Positions 7,995-17,095 of a stretch of 64,000 nt of DNA are shown here, piece after piece. The stretch covers positions 372,001 through 436,000 of the forward strand of contig NZ_MEDS01000025.1 in assembly GCF_001724135.1 (NCBI RefSeq), in the 5' to 3' direction. This DNA is from Comamonas sp. SCN 65-56. GTDB lineage: Bacteria; Pseudomonadota; Gammaproteobacteria; Burkholderiales; Burkholderiaceae_C. The position numbers and the translations under genes are program-made. Position 1 is the stretch's first letter; each line of letters begins with the position of its first letter. The notes beneath the pieces are model-generated. The model did not search any database, had not been told where the DNA came from, and was given only the letters and a program-made list of their open reading frames with translations.

Positions 7995-9235
7995 TGGATA
8001 GGCTCAGTGGTCACGGAAAGGAGCTCGCGCGCTTCGATCAAACCCTGCTCAAACGCCTGTGCACAGGCACTCCAGTGCTGCTCTTGGGCAAAGGCCCGGG
8101 CGCGGTGGCACAGAGTTTGCCTCAAGACATCGTTCTCAAGCAGGCGGCTCAGTGCTTCGGTCAAAGCTTCCGGGGTAGGGTCGGTGAGCAGCGCCACCTC
8201 GTCATTGAGCAACCACTCCACACATTCGCCTCGGTTGGATACCACCGCGCATCCGGCCGCCATCAATTCCAGCGGCATCAGTGACAGGTTGGTCAAAGAC
8301 AGGACGAGCGCGGCGTCGCACTGGCTGAACACGTCCGCGAGCTCCTTTGGAGAAATCACGCCCGTCGCGAGATGAGGAAACGGTATGTGGTAGTCATCCA
8401 CGTCCCAGCCAGCCAGTATGAACTGCGTCTCCGGCAAACGGCGAGAGACTGCTTCGAGCACCAGCAAACCGAGCTCAAAAGCCCGTCGCGGCGTCGGTGG
8501 GCGTGCGTAGAAGAAGACACGTTTGACGCTGGTATCGCGCTTGGGCCGAGGATAATAGAGCTCGTGGTCCACGCCAAAATGGATGGCGTGGGTAGCCATG
8601 CCATATTCAGCCTTGAGCTTGCATGCCAACCATGCGCCCGCGGTAATGCCAAAAAACCCGAAGTGATAGGTGTTTTCGGCCAGCACGGATTCCGTGCCCG
8701 TGGGGTAGAAGCTAGGCTCAAAGTCTTGCACGAAATACAATTTCTTGACACGCAGAGCGCTGATCGCACGCACCGGATACGCCGTCTGCCAGCCGGTAGC
8801 CACGACGAATTCGCTGTTCGGCAAAGCCTGGAACCCAAGGAAAACCTTGGCATTCAACGGAAAGAAGTGCTGACAGATATCGTTTCGCGCCAGCTCGGCA
8901 CTGGCATGAACCGTCGGGTCGACGATGACGATGCTTGATTCCCAGCCCATGCGCTCGAGGTGCCAGACCATGCGAAAAATGGTTTGATGCCCTCCCGAGC
9001 CGATGTTGAAATCCGGGATAAACCACAGCAGCGTATTGGAGCGTGCCGGCTCTGCCGACAAGTGCACGGCTTCGGTGCGTATGAAATCGTAGTGAGCAAA
9101 GACGTTTCGGTTCTTGATCGGTGCGCCCGGCCCGTGCTTGAGCCGCGTTTTGACCATGAACAACGTCCGGCTGATGCCATGGCGCCGCAACAGCTCTCGC
9201 ACTTGCCGCAGTCGCAACCAAAACAATCCCAGCAT
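7991..9235 (-). CDS. glycosyltransferase, WsaF-like GT4 family
   Basis: 414 aa. The central stretch WFIPDFNIGSGGHQTIFRM is characteristic of WsaF-type rhamnosyltransferases of S-layer glycan and O-antigen loci. The C-terminal half carries the GT-B signature region near PLELMAAGCAVVSNRGE, where GT4 enzymes bind the nucleotide sugar. It is probably cytoplasmic and peripheral on the membrane. With rmlBDAC in the same window, dTDP-L-rhamnose is a likely donor, but donor and linkage are inference. The stop overlaps the wzm start. Confidence 0.85.
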   Translation of the reverse strand: MLGLFWLRLRQVRELLRRHGISRTLFMVKTRLKHGPGAPIKNRNVFAHYDFIRTEAVHLSAEPARSNTLLWFIPDFNIGSGGHQTIFRMVWHLERMGWESSIVIVDPTVHASAELARNDICQHFFPLNAKVFLGFQALPNSEFVVATGWQTAYPVRAISALRVKKLYFVQDFEPSFYPTGTESVLAENTYHFGFFGITAGAWLACKLKAEYGMATHAIHFGVDHELYYPRPKRDTSVKRVFFYARPPTPRRAFELGLLVLEAVSRRLPETQFILAGWDVDDYHIPFPHLATGVISPKELADVFSQCDAALVLSLTNLSLMPLELMAAGCAVVSNRGECVEWLLNDEVALLTDPTPEALTEALSRLLENDVLRQTLCHRARAFAQEQHWSACAQAFEQGLIEARELLSVTTEPIQ

Positions 9236-9307
9236 AGTCTCTCAACGGGTGAATTTTTGAAAACCGGAGCACAAAAGCGCTTGGCGGTCGAGAAATTGCA
9301 TGATCGG

Positions 9308-10288
9308 TCAACCAGCCTTGCCACGTTGCAAGGTGTGATCACGAGACAATGCCCGTCGCAAGCAACCGGGCAGGCGCGCGTGGCGTGTACCTAGCCACTG
9401 CCCCAAGACGCGCGCCGTTTCGATAAAAGCCATGTATACGCACTGGCTGAGCCAGTGCACACCACGCACATCGGCCTGGCGTAGCCACTGAGCATCGCGT
9501 CGAGTCAGGCCGACAGCACTGTGCGCAGCACGCAAAAGGCGTGGCTGCATCTGATAGCCAAAATACCGTTGGAACGAACGCGCCTCGTCAAAATTGCGCT
9601 GCAGCGTCTCCCAGACGCCAAAGTCGTGCGAATGGTACACCGCTGCTTGCGGCACATAGGCCTTGGCATGGCCCGCCTTGATCGCAGCGAGCATCCAGGT
9701 TTGGTCCTCGGCAAACATCACGTCGGGGAAAGGCAGGTGCTCCCACACCGAACGGCGCAGGCAGGAATTGTTGTTTGAAAAAAAATGCAGCCACTGCCGG
9801 TAGCCGATATCGCGCTCGAAGCGCTCGCGGTCGTCCAGGCGCACACGCGAGAGCACGCTGCCAAACCCTGAAAAATGCGTCTGCAGCTCGCGCTGCGTCA
9901 CGAGCCGCGCGCCAGGATGTGCGCGATGCGGGCCAAACGCGCCGGCCACATCGGGCGCGCTGTCGCAGCCTTGCACCAGGTGCTCGAGCCAATGCTCGTC
10001 CACGGGGCGCGCGTCCTGCGTGATGAAGACCAGGAACTGCCCCCGAGACAGGCTGGCCAAGTGATTGCGCGTGCGCCCGTGACCAAACGCCGCGGGTGCA
10101 ACCGTTTCCACCCGCACGCCGCGCTGACGCGCAAGCGCCAGCGAGCCGTCCGTCGAGCCGGAATCAGCGACGATGACTTCATACGGCCATGGCGTCTGCT
10201 GCGCCAACACGGCATCGAGCACCCGGGCCAGCAGCGGGCCGCCATTCTTGACCGGGATCAAGATGGACGCGCGTACGGAGGTGTTCAT
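9308..10288 (-). CDS. GT2-family glycosyltransferase
   Basis: 326 aa. The start chosen is the ATG at 10288 (MNTSVRASILIPVKNGG), since the upstream codons do not fit the fold. A GT-A fold is seen: SILIPVKNGG, then VIVADSGSTDGS with the conserved acidic residues, then FITQDARPVDEHW as the DxD-like metal site. The overall pattern is close to RfbN-like rhamnosyltransferases. It belongs to the glycan locus and probably adds a sugar to the lipid-linked chain in the cytoplasm. There is a short gap to the downstream WsaF-like gene, so they may share a transcript. Confidence 0.85.
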   Translation of the reverse strand: MNTSVRASILIPVKNGGPLLARVLDAVLAQQTPWPYEVIVADSGSTDGSLALARQRGVRVETVAPAAFGHGRTRNHLASLSRGQFLVFITQDARPVDEHWLEHLVQGCDSAPDVAGAFGPHRAHPGARLVTQRELQTHFSGFGSVLSRVRLDDRERFERDIGYRQWLHFFSNNNSCLRRSVWEHLPFPDVMFAEDQTWMLAAIKAGHAKAYVPQAAVYHSHDFGVWETLQRNFDEARSFQRYFGYQMQPRLLRAAHSAVGLTRRDAQWLRQADVRGVHWLSQCVYMAFIETARVLGQWLGTRHARLPGCLRRALSRDHTLQRGKAG

Positions 10289-10452
10289 ATGGACAATGTC
10301 GGGCCAGCCGCAAACCAACGGCCCTTGCGGCTACTTGCGTCGCCCGGTGCGGCATCGATGCGCAAAGCCCGCAAGTTTAACCGGGGCCCCCATCGTGCTG
10401 CAATACGCACCGGGCGCACGCCAGGTGCGCGCCCCATCGGAGCTCAGGCCGC

Positions 10453-11406
10453 CTACTTGGCAGCCGGAGCGGTGGCCTGAGCCGGCCGCGCTGTCGAGGC
10501 TCCGCGCTCGAACAGAGCTTCGATCGCCTTGTCGTTGATCTTCACGCCGTACTTGTCGAACATCTTCGCCTGGACGCTTTTCTGCGTCTGCTCACGGCAG
10601 TAGCTGACCGCGCGCTTGACCGCGGCGTCCTTGGCCTCGTCCCAAGTCAGGGTACGCGCCGGGTGTTTGTCCATCACGCGGAACAGGTAGATGTACTCAC
10701 CTTCGGGCACCGGCCCCACCATGTCGCCAGGCGGCACGCTGGCGATGGCGCGCATGATGGGTGTGTCATCGGACAGCGTCACCCAGCCGAGATCACCTTG
10801 CGGGTCATTGTTGTACACCTTGGAGGCCTGCTGCGCGGCCTGCTCGAAGGTCTGCTGGTGCGCCCCCATGTCGGTGATCTGCTTGAGCAGCCAGCCTGCC
10901 ACAGCCATGCCTTCGATCTGCCCCGTGCGCGGCAGCATGATGCGCTGCAGGCGCACCATGGTCGGCACCTGGAAGGCTGCGGGCGTGGCGTCGTAGAACT
11001 TGCGCGCGGCCGCGGCGTCCGCGGGCGCAAGGCACACCGGCGCCAGTTTGGTGAAAACGGCTTGGCCATAAATGTCGTCAAAGCGCTGCTCCTTGCCTTC
11101 GGAGCGCCGGGGCACGCCGAGCGACGAGCCTTCGAGAGTGAGCGCACGGGTCAGGGCCATCTCCTTGACAATCCCTTGTACGCCAAACAAATTGCGGCTG
11201 GCCTGGCGCAGATCGAGACGGCGCTCGGTGTAGCGCGACAAATCATCGGCGCTGATGGTCTCGCCATTGGCGAAAACCGCCAGCGCGGCCGAAGCAGGCG
11301 CCGATGCTGGCTCATCCGCGGCTAGTGTCAGGCCGGTGCAGGCCAAGCCCAGAACCAGCACGAGCAGCCGCTTGAGATTCATGATTTCCATGTTTGAATA
11401 CACCAT
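10453..11406 (-). CDS. exported peptidyl-prolyl isomerase, EpsD/parvulin-like
   Basis: 317 aa. The ATG at 11406 shares one base with the stop of the upstream lipoprotein gene (TGATG). A signal peptide begins at MNLKRLLVLVLGLACTGLTLA, cleaved before DEPAS. The middle has the SurA-like N-terminal helical layout, and residues 165-265 show the parvulin pattern (a YNNDPQGDLGWVT stretch, then GPVPEGEYIYLFRVMD). Similar proteins are called EpsD family and occur in exopolysaccharide loci. It likely assists folding of an outer-membrane or secreted protein in the periplasm. The client is unknown. Confidence 0.8.
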   Translation of the reverse strand: MVYSNMEIMNLKRLLVLVLGLACTGLTLAADEPASAPASAALAVFANGETISADDLSRYTERRLDLRQASRNLFGVQGIVKEMALTRALTLEGSSLGVPRRSEGKEQRFDDIYGQAVFTKLAPVCLAPADAAAARKFYDATPAAFQVPTMVRLQRIMLPRTGQIEGMAVAGWLLKQITDMGAHQQTFEQAAQQASKVYNNDPQGDLGWVTLSDDTPIMRAIASVPPGDMVGPVPEGEYIYLFRVMDKHPARTLTWDEAKDAAVKRAVSYCREQTQKSVQAKMFDKYGVKINDKAIEALFERGASTARPAQATAPAAK

Positions 11407-12491
11407 CAATGCAAAGGGGCGGCCCGATCCCAGAGCGGGCCGTAAATCACGTCAGAACGCTTGCCGGTGGAGTTGAGTACCACAGCGTCCACTTCACCAT
11501 CACCGTCGATATCACGCAGCAGGACATCGGTAGAAAACCCGCTGGTCGGCAGCACACGCGATTCAAGCACCTGGCCCGCATCATCCAGACGCTGCAGACG
11601 AAGCCGCATATCCTCACCCCAGAGCACCAGGTTGTCGCCCAGCGCTGCTGCCGCCGCGCTGCCCTTGCGAGTACCCGCAATCCACTGAAGTTCCCCCGTG
11701 CGCAGGTCGATGCGCGCATTGCGTTCACCGGTCTCGAGCGCCACATACAACCAGCGCCCCGAAGGTGACGGCCGTGCCTGGCGCGCAACGGCATCAAACT
11801 CGGCCAGCGTGTGCGGCGCGGCGCGCGGGTTGGCATCGCTCACCGCCACCACCTTCTTACCGTCCAAGCAGGCGACCACGTGGCCGCCCGCCGCCTCGCC
11901 AGGCAGCTTGTCGACGTGAACCGGGTGCCAGGGTGTCCGGCACCAGGTGGTGCGCTGCACCCGGTCGGGCGTGCTGCCATCGGCACGCCAATCCACCCAG
12001 GCCACCCAGTCGCCAGAATACGGCGTGGCCAGCAGCTGGTAACTGCCATCGGCGGCGCTGACCCGCACGACATCGCGCGGCGAAAACCCCAACGCCACCT
12101 GGTGCACGCGCACCAGGCGGCCCTCGACCACGCGGAAGATATCCAGGCTGGCGCTGGCCTCCACCGCCGCGGCCAGCAGGTCATCGGCCAGCCATGCAGC
12201 GGAATCGGGGTGGTAGGCCAGCGGCTGCGCATCAAGGCGCCGCGCCTGCCGTCCCGTCAGTTCGATAAGTGCTAGGCGGCTTTCCTCATGCTCCACGGCG
12301 GCAAGCAGACAGCGCTTGCGCTCTGGCCGACATTGCAGATCGCCGCCCCAGGAATCGGCCAAGTCAAAATGCAACGCCGCGTTCGGAGCCGTCGCCTGCG
12401 GCCGCACGGGCGCAGAGGCCTGACAGGCGGCCAACAACGCCGTCGCGGCCGCGGCCAGCGCACGCAAAAAAACCCCATCCCAGCGCCTCAT
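11406..12491 (-). CDS. lipoprotein with beta-repeat/VCBS-like C-terminus, function unknown
   Basis: 361 aa from the ATG at 12491. A lipoprotein signal peptide ends in the lipobox LLAAC near residue 24. The rest is a beta-rich sequence with repeated short blocks such as LYVALETGERNARIDLRTGEL, suggesting a beta-propeller. Near the C-terminus is DIDGDGEVDAVVLNS, a calcium-binding DxDxDG loop as in FG-GAP/VCBS repeats. It is translationally coupled to the downstream parvulin-like gene. A role in glycan or envelope assembly is possible. I do not recognise the family. Confidence 0.7.
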   Translation of the reverse strand: MRRWDGVFLRALAAAATALLAACQASAPVRPQATAPNAALHFDLADSWGGDLQCRPERKRCLLAAVEHEESRLALIELTGRQARRLDAQPLAYHPDSAAWLADDLLAAAVEASASLDIFRVVEGRLVRVHQVALGFSPRDVVRVSAADGSYQLLATPYSGDWVAWVDWRADGSTPDRVQRTTWCRTPWHPVHVDKLPGEAAGGHVVACLDGKKVVAVSDANPRAAPHTLAEFDAVARQARPSPSGRWLYVALETGERNARIDLRTGELQWIAGTRKGSAAAAALGDNLVLWGEDMRLRLQRLDDAGQVLESRVLPTSGFSTDVLLRDIDGDGEVDAVVLNSTGKRSDVIYGPLWDRAAPLH

Positions 12492-12516
12492 GGAAACTCC
12501 TCGCACCTTGCAGCAT

Positions 12517-12545
12517 GAAAAACAGCGCCTTGCGGCGCTGTTTTT
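12517..12545 (-). terminator. rho-independent terminator of the exported-protein gene
   Basis: A GC-rich stem, AACAGCGCC paired with GGCGCTGTT around a short loop, is followed on the minus strand by TTTTT. It lies about 75 bp after the stop of the exported-protein gene at 12618. An A-run on the other side makes it potentially bidirectional. Confidence 0.8.
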
Positions 12546-12617
12546 GGTGGCTGTTACCAGCCGAGCTATCCGAACCACGTACGCGCGCCGCAAGGCGCAA
12601 CGCACATGGGTCAGATA

Positions 12618-13466
12618 TCAATAGTGGAAGCCCAGCACGGACTGCGTGGCACCCCAAGCGGGAGCGTTGATCACGCTGTACGAGAAAATGCTGCCGGGAG
12701 CGGTAAGATCGGTCGTATCCCACTCGATGAAACCATCGACGAAATTGGCAGGACGACCAGGAATGGTCGACGGATCAAACCAGTCGAGTTCGGTGTGCGT
12801 CAGATTGAAGTTCACCGACTTGCGGTTTTGCTTGTCGTCAAACATGTTGACGGTATGCACGCCGCTTTGATCGCCCGTAGACCACACCACGATATTGGTA
12901 TTGGCGCCCGCATCGAGGAAGTAACGCATGTTGAGCGTATCCCCGAACGATGCAGCACCGCCGACGGCCGTCAACGAAGTAGCGTCGAGCGTGGAGAGAT
13001 TGGGCGTTCCAATGGTCAAGGGGCCATCGATCACAGGCAGATAGGCCACGTCTTGCGCCGCGGTATCCACCGTGAAGGCGTGGGCCGCAAGGCTCCCACC
13101 CAAACCGGCGGTCGCCGGATCCGTGCAACCAGTGTTGGTGCTGGAGGCAAACACCAGATAGCCGCGCTGGTCGGCCAAGCCCAGACCCGCGGTTGCGTCG
13201 TTCCAGACAAAACCTTGGTAGTCCTTGTCCGTCATGGTGAAGCAGCTATCGGTCACGTGACCGGAATCCTGATTGAAGAAGGTCCAGTACACGGACACCG
13301 GAGCGCCAGACTGGTTGATCAAGCCGACACCGGTGAACAGGTTGGAACCATTGTGGATCACGTTGGGCACTACGACGCCATTACTGAAGGTACCAGCGGT
13401 ATAAGCTTGCGCCCCGCCGGCCATCATTGCTGCGGCAGCGACGGCTGCCAAGGCAAGTTTTTTCAT
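12618..13466 (-). CDS. exported protein of unknown function
   Basis: 282 aa. A clear Sec signal peptide (MKKLALAAVAAAAMMAGGAQA) is followed by a mature chain poor in Lys and rich in Thr, Asn, Gly and aromatic residues, with a beta-rich pattern. Two cysteines near residues 95 and 114 could form a disulfide. No transmembrane segment follows the signal. The gene stands alone, with a good sigma-70-like promoter upstream and a strong terminator downstream, so it is probably well expressed. It lies next to the type II secretion operon, so it could be a T2SS substrate; that is inference from position only. I do not recognise the family. Confidence 0.75.
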   Translation of the reverse strand: MKKLALAAVAAAAMMAGGAQAYTAGTFSNGVVVPNVIHNGSNLFTGVGLINQSGAPVSVYWTFFNQDSGHVTDSCFTMTDKDYQGFVWNDATAGLGLADQRGYLVFASSTNTGCTDPATAGLGGSLAAHAFTVDTAAQDVAYLPVIDGPLTIGTPNLSTLDATSLTAVGGAASFGDTLNMRYFLDAGANTNIVVWSTGDQSGVHTVNMFDDKQNRKSVNFNLTHTELDWFDPSTIPGRPANFVDGFIEWDTTDLTAPGSIFSYSVINAPAWGATQSVLGFHY

Positions 13467-13552
13467 CTTTTCAGATCCTTAAAAATTGAAGGAAGCTCTC
13501 CCCCGCAACCGAGGGTAACGCAACCCATCCGCCACTCGTTTGGGTTGGGGTG

Positions 13553-13581
13553 ATCTTACTGGCTCACACCCTGGCTTTCAA
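13553..13581 (-). promoter_or_regulatory. predicted sigma-70 promoter of the exported-protein gene
   Basis: On the minus strand TTGAAA is followed after exactly 17 bp by TAAGAT, close to the -35/-10 consensus. It lies about 85 bp before the ATG at 13466. An AAGGATC Shine-Dalgarno-like sequence sits just before the start codon. Confidence 0.6.
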
Positions 13582-13647
13582 CAAAGTTTGAGTGAAAAAC
13601 AACATCCGGCAACGTTATAGCAAAAAAACAACAGTTAGAAACGGCCA

Positions 13648-14112
13648 TCAGGAGGACTTGGACGGATCTGCCTGTTTCTGGAACAGCGGATTGACGACGG
13701 GCGCATGAAACCATACGCCATCGATGCGTTGCCACGGATCCTGAATATCGGTGTCCATGTTTTTGATGCGCATCATCGGAATACTGTAGCGCTGATGAAC
13801 CGCGACCTTGGCGGTGTCTCCCGAAATTTCCTGGACGCCGCGCACTTGCACCGCATCGAACACCATGCCGCCGCGCTTGAGGTAGCCCTCGAGCGTGGAG
13901 GTGCCGGTCTTGGATGCCGCCTCGTAAGACCAGGCCTTCACCCGGTCGTTGGCCTTGACGGCGGCCCAGTAGGCGGTGGCGCGCTCCAGCAGCGCCGCCT
14001 GGTCGGCGCCGGAGCCCGGCTGGGTGGCGCAGCCTGCCAAGGCCCAGGCCGCGACGGGAAGCACCAGGCCTGCGAGGAAACGGCGGCGCCGAGGTAAAGA
14101 ACGGTTCATCAT
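13648..14112 (-). CDS. small lipoprotein downstream of gspD
   Basis: 154 aa from the ATG at 14112 (the next codon is also ATG). A twin-arginine-rich N-terminus (RRRRFLAGL) leads to a lipobox LAGC near residue 27. The mature part resembles a small NTF2-like alpha/beta domain, with a helix LLERATAYWAAVKANDRVKAW and then beta strands. It follows gspD by 33 bp and is probably the last gene of the T2SS operon. It could be an accessory lipoprotein or pilotin-like factor, but no sequence evidence shows this. Confidence 0.7.
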   Translation of the reverse strand: MMNRSLPRRRRFLAGLVLPVAAWALAGCATQPGSGADQAALLERATAYWAAVKANDRVKAWSYEAASKTGTSTLEGYLKRGGMVFDAVQVRGVQEISGDTAKVAVHQRYSIPMMRIKNMDTDIQDPWQRIDGVWFHAPVVNPLFQKQADPSKSS

Positions 14113-14145
14113 TTGCAATGATCCCTCTGAAAAAAACACGACGGG

Positions 14146-16578
14146 TTATTGAGGCGGGGCGGGCCGCGCCGGTTCCGCCGGCGCGGGCTGCGCGCCGCTA
14201 CCCGGGGGCAGCAGCACGTTTTGCAGCGTGAGCGAGCGCATGCGCTCGCGCATCTCGGCGCTGGCGGCGCGCAGGGCTTCGTCGTCCTCGATCACGCGGG
14301 GGGTGATCACGACGAGCAGTTCGGTGCGCGCGCTGGTGCTGGTGTCGGTGGAGAAGAGCGCGCCCAGGATGGGGATGTTGCGCAGGCCGGGCACGCCGCT
14401 GTTGCCGGTGGATTCGTTTTCGCTCATGACGCCGCCGAGCACGATGGGGTCGCCCGAGCGCACGGCCACGCGGCTCTGGATCTGGCGCGTGAGGAAGGCG
14501 CGCTGGCCGGTGGCCGAATCGATGTCGCCGACGTCGGTGACCTGCTGCAGGATGTCGAGCGTGACCAGGCCACCCGCGTTGACCGAGGGGGTGACGTTGA
14601 GCATGACGCCGGTGTCCTTGTAGACGATGGATTCGGTGAGCAGGTTGCTGTTGGTCGAGATGGACGTGGACTGTTTGATCGGCTGCTGCTTGCCCACCAG
14701 GATGGTGGCGCTGTGGTTGTCCAGCACCAGCACCGAGGGGTTGGAGAGCACGCGCAACTGGGAATTGGCGGCCAGCGCGTTGAGCGTGGCGCGCACCGCG
14801 CCGGCGCGGTTGAGGATGGTGTAGGAAAAGCCCGGCGTCTGCGCGCCAATGGCGCCGCCGTCGGTGCGGTTGTTCAGCAACGCCTGGCCGACGCGGTCGC
14901 GGCTCATGGAATTTTCGATGAACCATTCGACGCCGTACTTGAGGTTGCCGGTGAGGCTGACCTCGACGATGCTGGCCTCGATCAGCACCTGGGTGGGGGC
15001 GGTGTCGAGCTGGCGCAGGGCCTGTTCGATGCGGCGGTATTCGGCGCGCGGCGCGCGGATCAGGAGGGCGTTGCGCTTGTCGTCGGCGACCACGCGCACG
15101 TTGCCTTCAAGCCGCACGGTGGTGGTCAGTGGCCCTGGAGTGGCGACACCGGTGTTGCCCAGCTTCGGCGCCCCCAGCGTGCCCAGCGTGCTGCCGGAGG
15201 TCGTTCCCATGCCGGTGATGCCGGTGGTCTGCAGGCCGCCCATGCCCGTGCCCGACCCCACCACCCCCGGGGCGGATGCCGCGCCAAACTGGGTGGGCGC
15301 GGTGCCCGCGGCAATGCCGGGCTGCGTGGTGGTCTGGCTGGCGCCAAAGAGGTTGTTGAGCATCTCCGCCAAGTGCGTGGCCGAGGCGTTTTGCACCGGG
15401 TAGACGTACAGGCGCGGCTCCAGGCTGTCGGTGGGCTGGTCGAGCCGCCGGATCCAGGTTTCCACCTGGGACAGCATATGGCGGCGCGGCGTGACGACGA
15501 CGATGGCGTTCAGGCGCTCGACGGGAAAGACGCGGATCAGGTCGGAGAGCGGGCTGCCGGCCGCAGCATCGGTGATGGGCTGCGACGCGCCCGAGCCCAT
15601 GTCGGTCGTTGGAGCCGCGGCTGCAGGCACGCCCTTGGCCGTGGCTGCGCCTGCCGCGCCACCGGCCGCGGGCGCCGCGGCGGCGTTGCCGGCGAAGGGG
15701 TCGGCACCCGCTGCGGCGCCGCCCGCGCTCAGCATGGCCTGCAGCGCATCGCGCACAACGTTGACGTTGGCGTTTTCGAGCACGAAGACACCGAGAGACA
15801 TGCCCTTGAGGAAATCGACGTCAAACGCATCGACCAGGTCCATCCAGCCCTGCAACTGCGCCTTGCTGCCCTGCAGCACGAGCAGGTTGCGGATGCGGTC
15901 GACATAGACGATGGATTCACGCGGCGCGAGCGGGGCCAGGATCTTGGCCATTTCGGAGGCGCCGATGTAGTTGAGCGGCACGATCATGGTGCCGCTGCCC
16001 GCGAGCTGCTTGAGCTTGGCGCTATCGAGCACCGGCCGGGTGCCGGCGGTGGCGCTGCGCTTGGTGACGTGGTAGACGCCGGCGCTGTCGCGCACGATGG
16101 CAAGGTCGTGCGGCAGCAGCGCGGTGTCGAGCACGTCAAGCACCTGGCCGCGCGGCAGCGGCTGGCGCGTGCGCAGGCTGATGGTGACGTCGTTGCCGGC
16201 GTCTATGGTGTAGTTCAGGTGCAGCAGGTCGCCGAGCAGCGCGGCGGCGAGGTTGCCTATGGGCACGTTCTCGAAGTTGAGCGAAACGCCGGCGCCGCTG
16301 CTGAGCACGGGATCGACCTTGGGCGCGATATTGCGCTTGAAGAGTTCGTCGGTGCCGGGATAGAGGTGGGATCGGGCGCCCTCGGCGGCGGTCTTGCCCG
16401 TGTCCTGCGCCGCAGCATCAGCTTCAAGCGCCGCCGCCTGGCGGCTGGCAGGGCGCGTCGCGGGCGTCTGAGCGGGCGGGGCATCGATGGTCACGGAGGT
16501 GCGTAGCGCCGGCTCCATGCTGGCGCAACCAGTGGCCAGCAGCAGGCACAGGGCGAGGGGGGTGAGACGAAGGATCAT
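14146..16578 (-). CDS. gspD: type II secretion secretin GspD
   Basis: 810 aa from the ATG at 16578, which gives a lipoprotein-like signal peptide (LCLLLATGCASM). Upstream codons of the open frame have no fold. N0/N1-type domains follow at about residues 110-330, including LNYIGASEMAKILAPL. Gly/Ala-rich linkers lie at about 350 and 470, and the C-terminal secretin domain shows VEVSLTGNLKYGVEWF, NSQLRVLSNPSVLVLDN and the late LRNIPILGALF motif. It forms the outer-membrane multimeric channel of the T2SS. The length exceeds most family members because of low-complexity linkers. Confidence 0.95.
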   Translation of the reverse strand: MILRLTPLALCLLLATGCASMEPALRTSVTIDAPPAQTPATRPASRQAAALEADAAAQDTGKTAAEGARSHLYPGTDELFKRNIAPKVDPVLSSGAGVSLNFENVPIGNLAAALLGDLLHLNYTIDAGNDVTISLRTRQPLPRGQVLDVLDTALLPHDLAIVRDSAGVYHVTKRSATAGTRPVLDSAKLKQLAGSGTMIVPLNYIGASEMAKILAPLAPRESIVYVDRIRNLLVLQGSKAQLQGWMDLVDAFDVDFLKGMSLGVFVLENANVNVVRDALQAMLSAGGAAAGADPFAGNAAAAPAAGGAAGAATAKGVPAAAAPTTDMGSGASQPITDAAAGSPLSDLIRVFPVERLNAIVVVTPRRHMLSQVETWIRRLDQPTDSLEPRLYVYPVQNASATHLAEMLNNLFGASQTTTQPGIAAGTAPTQFGAASAPGVVGSGTGMGGLQTTGITGMGTTSGSTLGTLGAPKLGNTGVATPGPLTTTVRLEGNVRVVADDKRNALLIRAPRAEYRRIEQALRQLDTAPTQVLIEASIVEVSLTGNLKYGVEWFIENSMSRDRVGQALLNNRTDGGAIGAQTPGFSYTILNRAGAVRATLNALAANSQLRVLSNPSVLVLDNHSATILVGKQQPIKQSTSISTNSNLLTESIVYKDTGVMLNVTPSVNAGGLVTLDILQQVTDVGDIDSATGQRAFLTRQIQSRVAVRSGDPIVLGGVMSENESTGNSGVPGLRNIPILGALFSTDTSTSARTELLVVITPRVIEDDEALRAASAEMRERMRSLTLQNVLLPPGSGAQPAPAEPARPAPPQ

Positions 16579-16609
16579 GGTGGGGTACTCCAGGGCGCGC
16601 GGGGCGCAT

Positions 16610-17095
16610 TCAGCGTTTGCCGACCGGCACGGGCTTGGCCGGTGCGGCTGCGGGTGCGGCGCCATGCTCCAGCGCGCGCTCGACGCGTCTGCCCGCGGAC
16701 GTGAATACGGCCGTGCGGCCATCGAAAGATTCCAGGCGCCACGGCTGGCTCTGCGCCGTGAGTTTGAGGTTGCTGCCATCCGCGCGCTGCAGCAGCGCGA
16801 TCTGGCTGTTGCCGGACGCGACGACGGCCAGGAGTCGTGCCTTGGCGAGATCGGAGTCGGCGCCGGACTGCGCCCCCGCCTGCTCCATCGGCCGACGCGC
16901 AGCCCACAACAGAGGGCGTGCCAGCGCCTGGCCCATGTTGGGGCGCGCCGGGGCCCCCAGCGCGGCCAGCGCGGGCAGTTGCGGTGCGAGCGCCACCGGG
17001 GGCTGCCAATCGTTTTTCCGCGTTTGCCACAGCCCCGCACCGACCGCCAGAACCAGCAGCGCAAGCACGCCGAGGACATGCCACGGGCGCATCAT
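16610..17095 (-). CDS. gspN: type II secretion inner-membrane protein, GspN (XpsN-like)
   Basis: 161 aa from tandem ATG codons at 17095 and 17092; the first overlaps the gspM stop. One N-terminal transmembrane helix (LGVLALLVLAVGAGLW) leads to a Pro/Ala linker and a small C-terminal domain (LLAVVASGNSQIALLQRADG) that resembles the homology region of GspC. In Xanthomonas the gene in this position is xpsN and there is no gspC, so this protein likely links the inner-membrane platform to the secretin. The assignment rests largely on gene order; gspC-like is an equal alternative name. Confidence 0.7.
   Translation of the reverse strand: MMRPWHVLGVLALLVLAVGAGLWQTRKNDWQPPVALAPQLPALAALGAPARPNMGQALARPLLWAARRPMEQAGAQSGADSDLAKARLLAVVASGNSQIALLQRADGSNLKLTAQSQPWRLESFDGRTAVFTSAGRRVERALEHGAAPAAAPAKPVPVGKR

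Noticed and set aside
10411-10434. Hairpin after the parvulin-like gene as a terminator
   Set aside because: The stem is imperfect and no T-run follows on the minus strand.
14149-16506. 785-codon open frame on the plus strand
   Set aside because: It is the antisense of gspD. Its product is rich in Arg, Gly, His and Ala with no domain pattern, whereas gspD on the other strand has full secretin motifs.
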